Source: an uncultured Clostridia bacterium
GTDB lineage: Bacteria > Bacillota > Clostridia > Christensenellales > UBA1242
Direction: 5' to 3'
Assembly: GCA_947584775.1 (NCBI GenBank)
Contig: CANPWT010000033.1
Coordinates: forward strand, 1-11,434
DNA: 11,434 nucleotides
Shown: piece after piece, positions 5,196 through 11,434 of the stretch
Layout of the letters: every line of letters begins with the position of its first letter
How positions within the stretch are numbered: the stretch's first letter is position 1
Notes under the pieces: generated by a model
What the model saw: the letters and a program-made list of their open reading frames with translations, nothing else
Told to the model about the DNA's origin: nothing
Database searches by the model: none
Translations under genes and position numbers: made by a program

Positions 5196-6059
5196 TTACA
5201 TTAATATTTTTTCCACAAAACTAACTGGGTCAAACACGGACAAATCGTCCACGCCTTCGCCAAAGCCGGTGAACACTATTGGCACTTTTAACTCGTTTAC
5301 GATTGGATAAACAACCCCGCCCTTTGCTGTGCCGTCCAATTTTGTTAAAATTATGCCGTCTATATCTACGCTATCTTTAAATGCTTTAACTTGCGCTATT
5401 GAATTTTGGCCAATGGAGGCATCTAGGACAATTAAATTTAAAAAGTTGGCAGTAGGATGCTCTCGCTTAGCGATGTTATTAATTTTTTGCAGTTCTTTCA
5501 TAAGGTTGGTTTTAGTGTGCAGCCTGCCCGCAGTGTCCACAATTAAAACATCTATATTTTTTGCCTTCATGCTGGTTAAAGCATCAAAAACTACCGAGGC
5601 ACTGTCCGCTCCCTCGCCCTGTTTTATTATTTTAACCTTTAATTTTTCCGCCCAAGTGTTAAGTTGCTCGGTTGCTGCTGCACGGAAAGTGTCTCCCGCC
5701 GCAAGCAAAACAGATTTTTTGTTTTTGGTAAAATACTTTGTCATTTTGGCAATGGTTGTTGTTTTGCCAACCCCATTTACGCCAACCACGGTTATAATTA
5801 GCGGGTAAGAAAAGTTAACCGGCTCTACATCAAGTTTGTTTATTAAAATTTGTTTTAACTCAATTTGCGCGTGCTCACTATCTTTAATAAGTTTGGTTTT
5901 GCAAACGGCTTTAAGTTCGTCCATAATGTCTAGGGCGGTTTCCACACCCATGTCGCTGGACACTAAAAGTTCCTCTAACTCATCGTAAAAAGAGGCATTT
6001 AACTCGGTGCGTTTAAATGTGTATTTTAATTTTTCAAAGAACTTTTTAAATATGCCCAT
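5196..6059 (-). CDS. ftsY: Signal recognition particle receptor FtsY
   Basis: FtsY is the membrane-associated GTPase that docks the Ffh-ribosome complex at the translocon. Seen: 287 residues, comprising only the N and G domains. The N-terminus MGIFKKFFEKLKYTFKRT is a short basic amphipathic helix, the usual membrane-targeting part in FtsY proteins lacking the long acidic A domain of E. coli. G-domain motifs: GVNGVGKTT (93-101), DTFRAAATEQL (123-133), DTAGR (175-179), TKLDGTAKGG (239-248) and GFGEGVDDL (265-273). AGGGAG at 6067-6072 supports the ATG at 6059. It lies 47 bases after smc with no terminator, so it is in the smc transcript, and 9 bases before ylxM. Confidence 0.99.
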   Translation of the reverse strand: MGIFKKFFEKLKYTFKRTELNASFYDELEELLVSSDMGVETALDIMDELKAVCKTKLIKDSEHAQIELKQILINKLDVEPVNFSYPLIITVVGVNGVGKTTTIAKMTKYFTKNKKSVLLAAGDTFRAAATEQLNTWAEKLKVKIIKQGEGADSASVVFDALTSMKAKNIDVLIVDTAGRLHTKTNLMKELQKINNIAKREHPTANFLNLIVLDASIGQNSIAQVKAFKDSVDIDGIILTKLDGTAKGGVVYPIVNELKVPIVFTGFGEGVDDLSVFDPVSFVEKILM

Positions 6060-6106
6060 AAATATACTCCCTAACTATATATTGTGTATGTTGTAAATAT
6101 AATACA

Positions 6107-9100
6107 CTAAGCCTGCTCATCCACAGTTTTAACCGCATCGGACAATTTAACCGATACAATTTTACTTACACCCTTTTCTTCCATGGTTACGCCATAAAGG
6201 CTATCGGCTAGTTCCATGGTTGGTTTACGGTGGGTGATTACAATAAATTGTGTTTCATCGCTAAATCGTTTTAAGTATCTTGCGTATCTTTCAATATTGG
6301 CATCATCTAGCGCCGCTTCAATTTCATCCAAAAAGCAGAAAGGCATTGGCTTTAATTTTAAAATTGCAAACAAAATTGCAATTGCCGTCATGGTTTTTTC
6401 GCCACCACTTAAAAGTGAAATTTGTTGCAACACTTTGCCAGGTGGCTGAGCAATAATTTCCACGCCTGCGGTAAGTGGGTCTTCACTTGGCAAAAGTTCT
6501 AACCTTGCGTTGCCGCCACCAAATAACTCTTTAAACACTTTGGTAAAGTTTTCCTGAATTTTGGCAAATTCGGTGTTAAATTTTTCTAACATTTCTTGCG
6601 ATAGGTCTTTAATAATTTTAACCGCGTCTTCTTCTGCCTTTTTAAGGTCCTCCACCTGCGAGTTCATTTCTTCGTAGCGTGCGCCCTCGGTTTTATACTC
6701 TTCTATTGCGTTTACGTTTACATAGCCAAGGCCGGTTATTAAGCCTTTAATGCGGCTAATTTTTGCTAAACTTTCTTTAATATCGTAATTTTCCTCTTCC
6801 ACGCGCAAAGATAGGCAATCGTTATATGTAAGTTCGTATTCCTCGTAAATGCGCTCTTGCATATTTTCGATGTCGATATCAACTTTTTGCATCCTGGTTT
6901 CTTCTTGGTAAATTTTGTTGTTAAGTTTGGCAATATCGTTGGTTATAACCGATTTTTTATCGTCCAACTCTTTAAGTTCCTTCATTAGGGCTTGTTTAAA
7001 ATCGTCAAATTGCGATAGTTTTATATTTAGGTTATTTAGTTCCTCATTAATTTTATTTAGTTCGCTATCGTTAGATTTTGCGCGGGTTAAATTGATAAGT
7101 TCATCGTATAGTTTTTGCTGGCTAGATAAATCATTAGTCACATTATTTAAGTTGGCTTTATTGCTTTCAATTTCTTGCTTAATTTGCTCGATATCTCTAT
7201 CTAAGGTTTTAATTTTTTCCTCAGTTGAGGCAATTTGAACGCGCAGTGAGGTAATAATTTCCTGATATTCTTCCCGCTGTTGTTTTAGTTTTTCGTAACT
7301 TGAACTATCGCTATCGTTTTGTGTCTTTACGCTGGCATCGTAGTTAAGTTCAACTTGGTCTATTGAATTGATTTTTGAATTTAGGTCATCTACAATATTT
7401 TGCGCAATAACAAGTTGGCTTTGAATTGTAAAAATTTCCTCTTCTATATTTTTTATGCTTGCGTTTACGCCGTCCAATTTTGTGTTGGAAGTGTAAAAAT
7501 CGTTAGAAATGGATTGCTTTTTGCTGTTTTGCTCGCTTAAAAGCGATTTAACTTTATTAATTTCTTCAACAATTGAAGAATATTCTCCGTTGGCAATATT
7601 TAATTCCTTTGTCCTTTCTTCTATGTTTTTAGTTAAATTTTTAATCTCAGCATCTTTACTTAAAAGCGAACTATCGTTAGATTTTTTGCTGCCGCCCGAC
7701 ATACTGCCCTGTGGGGACAAAACATCGCCCTCTAATGTGACAATCCTAAACGCGTACCCGCTAGATTTTGCTATTTGCACGGCGGTGTCTAACGTATCGC
7801 ACACAGCGGTTGCGCCAAGCAGGCTTTCAATCACCGGCCTAAACATTGGCTCGGTTTTAACAAGTTGACTTGCAACGCCAAAACAGCCAGGCAAACTTAA
7901 AAACCTATTGTCCGAAGGGCTAATGCTCCTTGGTTTTACTGCGCTAATTGGCAAAAATGTTGCCCTACCTAGGCGCATTTCCTTTAAATAATCTATTAAA
8001 ACTTTGGCATCGTTTTCATTTTTGGTAACAATGTTTTGAACGCTGCCACCCAAGGCAATTTCAATGGCGGTTTGGAATTTTTCGTCCACGTTTATAATGT
8101 TGCCAACCACGCCTAAAATAACCTGATTTAATTTAGGGTTGCGCTTGCCGTCCTGCAACAAGCGTTTAACTGCAAATTGATAGCCTTCAAAGTCCGCTTG
8201 CAAGTTGGAAAGTATTGTTCTGCGGTTTGTGTCGTTAGAAATACTATTGCGCAAAGAAAATATCCTTGTGCTTAATTCCTCTTGTTGGGCGTTCAAATTG
8301 TTTAGTTTTGCGTTAAGGCTATCTACAATTTTTTCACTGCTAGATAAATCCTCTTTTAGTTTATTTGTGTTGATAACAAGCGCTTTATTTTCGTTTTGCA
8401 AGTTTTGTTTTTCGTTTTCTAATGCGGTTAATTTAGACTTATCTTGGGTGATGTTATCCGTTAAAGTGTCCCGTTTAGCGATGTAGGCGGAAAGGTTGGC
8501 TTTGATGTCGGTAAGTTTAGATAAATTATCTATAATAGCGCGCTGATTTTGCTCCTTAATGCCCTCGCTTTTAGTAATTTCGTCTATAGTGGACATGTAT
8601 TTGGCTGTAATTTCTTGCGAGCGGGTGTGAAGTTCGTTAAGAGTTTGCTGTTCCGCCACCCTAGAATTGGTTAAATTGGTTAGATTTGCTTGCTTTTGGC
8701 TAATATTGGTTGTAAGTAAGTTTTGTTCAGTTGTTAGGCGGTCAAGTTGCTCTTTTAAATGTTTGGTTTGCTCATTAATAAGCCTGCTATCGCCCTGCCT
8801 TTTTTCAAGTTCCACATTGTATCTTAAAACTTGGTCGTGCAATTCGGACGATTGTTTATCTAAATTATTAATTTCGTTTAGCGATTTATCATACTTGCTT
8901 TGCTCGGTTTGAAGGGTGTTTTCTAGTATCGCCAAATTGTCCTTATAGCCGGTTAGTTTGGTGTTAATTTCCTCCTTGGTGTGGGCAGCGTGCTCGTATT
9001 GATAAAGGTAGGCGTTAATTTCAAGTTGTTTTAAACTTTCGCGGTATTCTAAATACTTTTTAGCGTCCTCACTTTGGCGTTTTAACGGGCCAAGCCTGCG

Positions 9101-9700
9101 TTCAACCTCAGTCATAATGTCGTTTGCGCGGCTTAAATTTTCCCTAACTCTATCTAGCCTGTTTTCCGTTTCAATCTTCCTTGCCTTGTATTTGGCGATG
9201 CCGGCTGCTTCTTCAAAAATTGCGCGGCGGTCCTCCGGCTTGGATTGAATAATTTCCTCCACACGACCCTGACCTATAATTGAATAGCCGTCCTTGCCTA
9301 TGCCGCTATCGTACAAAATGTCGCGAATATCTTTTAGCCTGCATGGGTTGCGATTTATCATATAATCACTTTCCCCGCTACGATATAATTTACGCGTTAT
9401 AACAACTTCGTCATAATCAACGTTAAACCATTTGTTTGTGTTGTCAAAAACAAGGGATACTTCACAATAACTTAACTTTTTGCGCTTTTCCGTGCCGGCA
9501 AAAATAACGTCTTGCATAGATTTGCCACGCAAGGCTTTACTAGACTGCTCACCAAGCACCCAACGGATTGCATCACTTACATTAGATTTTCCGCACCCGT
9601 TTGGCCCAACAATTGCAGTTATGCCGCCGTCAAAATTGATATGCGTTTCATCGGCAAAGGATTTAAACCCTGCCATTTCAATTTCTTTAAAAGTAATCAT
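6107..9700 (-). CDS. smc: Chromosome segregation/condensation ATPase SMC
   Basis: SMC forms a dimer with ScpA/ScpB that extrudes DNA loops from ParB-loaded sites and resolves sister origins; it acts on the nucleoid. Seen: 1197 residues, full length and uninterrupted. The N-terminal head has GFKSFAD (11-17) and Walker A GPNGCGKS (32-39). The first coiled-coil arm spans about 170-500. The hinge (about 500-670) begins near FEGYQFAVKRLL and ends with the conserved GSMSGGS. The second coiled-coil arm spans about 675-1040, and the C-terminal head has ABC signature LSGGEK (about 1097-1102) and Walker B FCFLDEIEAALDD (about 1121-1133). AGGGGA at 9706-9711 fixes the ATG at 9700. It is the first gene of the smc-ftsY-ylxM-ffh operon, with a promoter at 9753-9781. 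In Bacillus rnc precedes smc; here it does not. scpA and scpB are not in the window. Confidence 0.99.
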   Translation of the reverse strand: MITFKEIEMAGFKSFADETHINFDGGITAIVGPNGCGKSNVSDAIRWVLGEQSSKALRGKSMQDVIFAGTEKRKKLSYCEVSLVFDNTNKWFNVDYDEVVITRKLYRSGESDYMINRNPCRLKDIRDILYDSGIGKDGYSIIGQGRVEEIIQSKPEDRRAIFEEAAGIAKYKARKIETENRLDRVRENLSRANDIMTEVERRLGPLKRQSEDAKKYLEYRESLKQLEINAYLYQYEHAAHTKEEINTKLTGYKDNLAILENTLQTEQSKYDKSLNEINNLDKQSSELHDQVLRYNVELEKRQGDSRLINEQTKHLKEQLDRLTTEQNLLTTNISQKQANLTNLTNSRVAEQQTLNELHTRSQEITAKYMSTIDEITKSEGIKEQNQRAIIDNLSKLTDIKANLSAYIAKRDTLTDNITQDKSKLTALENEKQNLQNENKALVINTNKLKEDLSSSEKIVDSLNAKLNNLNAQQEELSTRIFSLRNSISNDTNRRTILSNLQADFEGYQFAVKRLLQDGKRNPKLNQVILGVVGNIINVDEKFQTAIEIALGGSVQNIVTKNENDAKVLIDYLKEMRLGRATFLPISAVKPRSISPSDNRFLSLPGCFGVASQLVKTEPMFRPVIESLLGATAVCDTLDTAVQIAKSSGYAFRIVTLEGDVLSPQGSMSGGSKKSNDSSLLSKDAEIKNLTKNIEERTKELNIANGEYSSIVEEINKVKSLLSEQNSKKQSISNDFYTSNTKLDGVNASIKNIEEEIFTIQSQLVIAQNIVDDLNSKINSIDQVELNYDASVKTQNDSDSSSYEKLKQQREEYQEIITSLRVQIASTEEKIKTLDRDIEQIKQEIESNKANLNNVTNDLSSQQKLYDELINLTRAKSNDSELNKINEELNNLNIKLSQFDDFKQALMKELKELDDKKSVITNDIAKLNNKIYQEETRMQKVDIDIENMQERIYEEYELTYNDCLSLRVEEENYDIKESLAKISRIKGLITGLGYVNVNAIEEYKTEGARYEEMNSQVEDLKKAEEDAVKIIKDLSQEMLEKFNTEFAKIQENFTKVFKELFGGGNARLELLPSEDPLTAGVEIIAQPPGKVLQQISLLSGGEKTMTAIAILFAILKLKPMPFCFLDEIEAALDDANIERYARYLKRFSDETQFIVITHRKPTMELADSLYGVTMEEKGVSKIVSVKLSDAVKTVDEQA

Positions 9701-9752
9701 CAGTATCCCCTAATAGACGGATTTTTGGCTAAATTCGCCTATTCATCCCTAT

Positions 9753-9781
9753 ATTATAGCAAAAATAAACTTAAACTCCAA
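9753..9781 (-). promoter_or_regulatory. Sigma-A-like promoter for smc-ftsY-ylxM-ffh
   Basis: On the minus strand: -35-like TTGGAG (9776-9781, three of six consensus bases), a 17-base spacer and a perfect -10 TATAAT (9753-9758). The start would be near 9746, with a leader of about 45 bases before the smc ATG. It lies in the 182-base gap between ligA and smc, just downstream of the ligA terminator, which separates the two units. No clear operator is visible. Confidence 0.7.
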
Positions 9782-9823
9782 AAGAATTTAAAAGCAAATT
9801 AAATTTTAACCAAAATTTTAAAC

Positions 9824-9848
9824 AAAAAATTGGCACGGTATGTGCCAA
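9824..9848 (-). terminator. Rho-independent terminator of ligA
   Basis: On the minus strand: perfect 7-bp stem TTGGCAC / GTGCCAA with loop ATACC, followed by six T. It starts about 35 bases after the ligA stop. There is no T tract on the plus-strand side, so it acts in the ligA direction only. Confidence 0.92.
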
Positions 9849-9882
9849 GGCGAAAGAAAAATGTTAAATTTAAACAAAAAGG

Positions 9883-11434
9883 TTAATTTAAAAGTTGCAA
9901 TAATTGTGCTTCATCTATTGTTTTTATGTTTAGGGCTTTGGCTTTATCTAACTTGCTGCCCGCATCCGCGCCAACTATAACTAAATCAGTATTTTTGCTT
10001 ACGCTGCTGGTTACATTTGCGCCCATAGATTGCAAAATTTTAGCAAGTTCGGGGCGGGTGTAATTGTTTAAACTGCCCGTTAGCACCACTGTTTTGTTTG
10101 TAAAGGCGGAATTAACTTTAATTTCTGGCGGGAATTTAATTTTTACCCCCGCATCCATTAATTTTTGGATGTTTATGTTATTATCCTCATCTTTAAAATA
10201 TTCAATTATGCTGTTGGCAACAATTTCCCCAACATCGTCAATGGCAACCAAGGAGGCTAAATCCGCGTTTTTTAATTCATCCAGCGAGCGGAATTTTTGA
10301 CTTAAAACATAGGCATTTTTTTTGCCAATATTCATAATGCCAAGGGCGAAAATAAAGTTTTGCCAATCAATCGTTTTGCAATTTTTAATACTTTCTATAA
10401 TATTATCTATTTTTTTATCTTTAAACCCATCCAGGCCGGTTAACATTTCCTTGGTTATGTTAAACAATTCGTACGGGTAGGCAATGGAAAATTTTAGGTA
10501 AAAAAGTTTAAGCGTTTTTTCGCTTAGTCCCTCAATATTAAACGCATCGCGCGAAACAAAATGGGTTAGCCTATCTATAATTTGCTCGTAGCAATGTTTG
10601 TGATTTACGCAAAACAAATTTGCGCCAATAAGTTTTAACTCACTACCACAACTTGGGCAATTTGACGGCGGAATTATTTTCTTTTCGTCCGCTTGATGTT
10701 CGGCAATGCCCATAACTTCTGGTATGACTTCGTTGCTACGCCTTACAAAAACGCGGCTGTTGATACACACCTGTTTACGCTCTATATCTTGTGTATTATT
10801 TAATGTTGCCCTACTAACTGTTGCGCCAGAAAGTTCAATTGGGTCTAGTATTGCTATTGGGGTTATTTTGCCTGTTCTGCCCACTTGCCAAACTACATCT
10901 TTAAGCGTGGTGGAAAGTTCAAGCGGTTTAAATTTAAAGGCAACCGCCCATTTAGGGAATTTGTTTGTGTAGCCAATATCTTCCCTAACATCGCACTCGT
11001 TAACCTTAACCACCATGCCGTCTATCATAACGTCAAGTTTATCTTTAATTGTGCCAATGGTGTCAATTTCCGATTGGGCATCGGTCAAATTTTTTACAAT
11101 TTTAAAATAATCCCCCGTTTTAAAACCTTGGCTAATTATAAATTCGTGCATTTGTTGCTGGGTGGCGAAAGTTTTGCCTTCAATTAGCAAAACATCGTAA
11201 CAAAAGAAATCTAGTTTGCGCCGTTCGGTTTCTTTAGGGTCCAGGTTTCTAACCGCGCCAGCAACGCCGTTGCGTGGGTTTTTAAGCGGAATTTCTGCCG
11301 TTTTGTTATACTCCACAAACGATTTATTGGTCATCATACATTCGCCCTGAACAAGCAATCTGCCCTTAAATGGAATTGAAAGCGGCACACTTTTAATTGT
11401 TTTTACTTGGGTTGTAACCACTTCGCCCACACTG
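9883..11434 (-). CDS. ligA: NAD-dependent DNA ligase LigA, 5' end cut by window edge
   Basis: LigA seals nicks between Okazaki fragments and in repair, using NAD+ as adenylate donor. Seen: about 517 C-terminal residues of a protein usually 650-700 long. The frame is open to the window edge; GTG at 11430 is an internal valine (SVGEVVTT matches the stretch after the KxDG nucleotidyltransferase motif), not a start, so the Ia domain and catalytic lysine lie outside. Counting from that valine: motif GECMM (29-33), NPRNGVAGAVRNLDP (51-65), FKFKP and WQVGRTGKITPIA at the nucleotidyltransferase/OB junction. A four-cysteine zinc finger (CPSC...C-x5-C) sits near 255-285, followed by helix-hairpin-helix repeats (about 285-430, HFVSRDAFNIEGLSEKT) and a C-terminal BRCT domain (about 438-515, TVVLTGSLNNYTRPELA). 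The terminator at 9824-9848 ends this unit. Confidence 0.99.
   Translation of the reverse strand, partial: SVGEVVTTQVKTIKSVPLSIPFKGRLLVQGECMMTNKSFVEYNKTAEIPLKNPRNGVAGAVRNLDPKETERRKLDFFCYDVLLIEGKTFATQQQMHEFIISQGFKTGDYFKIVKNLTDAQSEIDTIGTIKDKLDVMIDGMVVKVNECDVREDIGYTNKFPKWAVAFKFKPLELSTTLKDVVWQVGRTGKITPIAILDPIELSGATVSRATLNNTQDIERKQVCINSRVFVRRSNEVIPEVMGIAEHQADEKKIIPPSNCPSCGSELKLIGANLFCVNHKHCYEQIIDRLTHFVSRDAFNIEGLSEKTLKLFYLKFSIAYPYELFNITKEMLTGLDGFKDKKIDNIIESIKNCKTIDWQNFIFALGIMNIGKKNAYVLSQKFRSLDELKNADLASLVAIDDVGEIVANSIIEYFKDEDNNINIQKLMDAGVKIKFPPEIKVNSAFTNKTVVLTGSLNNYTRPELAKILQSMGANVTSSVSKNTDLVIVGADAGSKLDKAKALNIKTIDEAQLLQLLN

Noticed and set aside
5329..5808. 159-codon plus-strand open frame opposite ftsY
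   Set aside because: Entirely antisense to the conserved FtsY G domain; its hydrophobic look comes from the complementary codons.
6216..9802. Plus-strand open frames opposite smc (for example 6915-7238, 7509-7868, 9512-9802)
   Set aside because: They are antisense shadows of the smc coding frame or its leader, with composition biased by the opposite strand and no ribosome binding site or recognisable domain.
11428..11430. GTG at 11430 as the ligA start
   Set aside because: It lies inside the conserved nucleotidyltransferase domain and the frame is open to the window edge, so the gene is cut by the edge.
1..11434. tRNA, rRNA, SRP RNA or CRISPR array
   Set aside because: No cloverleaf, SRP RNA-like tetraloop hairpin next to ffh, or regularly spaced repeat set was seen by eye on either strand.

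Overview
The window looks like a chromosomal housekeeping region of a low-GC, Gram-positive-type bacterium (Bacillota; probably a Clostridia-like or related uncultured lineage). The evidence is the gene order smc-ftsY-ylxM-ffh and rpsP-khpA-rimM-trmD, an NAD-dependent DNA ligase, strong AGGAG-type ribosome binding sites, sigma-A-like promoters and the standard genetic code (Trp encoded by TGG). No species can be named from the sequence alone.

Layout: all conserved genes are on the minus strand, so transcription runs from high to low coordinates. First comes the 3' part of ligA (9883-11434, cut by the window edge), which ends at a clear rho-independent terminator (9824-9848). A sigma-A-like promoter (9753-9781) then starts smc (6107-9700), ftsY (5196-6059), ylxM (4866-5186) and ffh (3520-4866). 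A second minus-strand operon has its own promoter (1636-1664): rpsP (1291-1584), khpA (1057-1281), a terminator-like hairpin (1028-1052), rimM (516-1013) and trmD (1-514, cut by the window edge).

In Bacillus-type genomes these two groups form one co-directional run, with ffh directly followed by rpsP. Here they are split by about 1.9 kb. That gap holds three small, AT-rich plus-strand genes of unknown function (1755-2318, 2318-2824, 2855-3307) with their own promoter, tight coupling and a terminator. The first lacks a ribosome binding site, and its promoter sits so close to the ATG that the mRNA should be almost leaderless. Between this cassette and ffh lies a tandem duplication of the last 17 codons of ffh plus about 35 bases beyond its stop. 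The two copies differ in the coding part only at synonymous positions.

The core genes serve linked jobs. Ffh, FtsY and YlxM belong to co-translational membrane targeting by the signal recognition particle. SMC organises the chromosome and LigA seals DNA nicks. S16, KhpA, RimM and TrmD serve ribosome assembly, RNA binding and tRNA modification. The three cassette proteins match nothing I recognise and are the main unexplained content.
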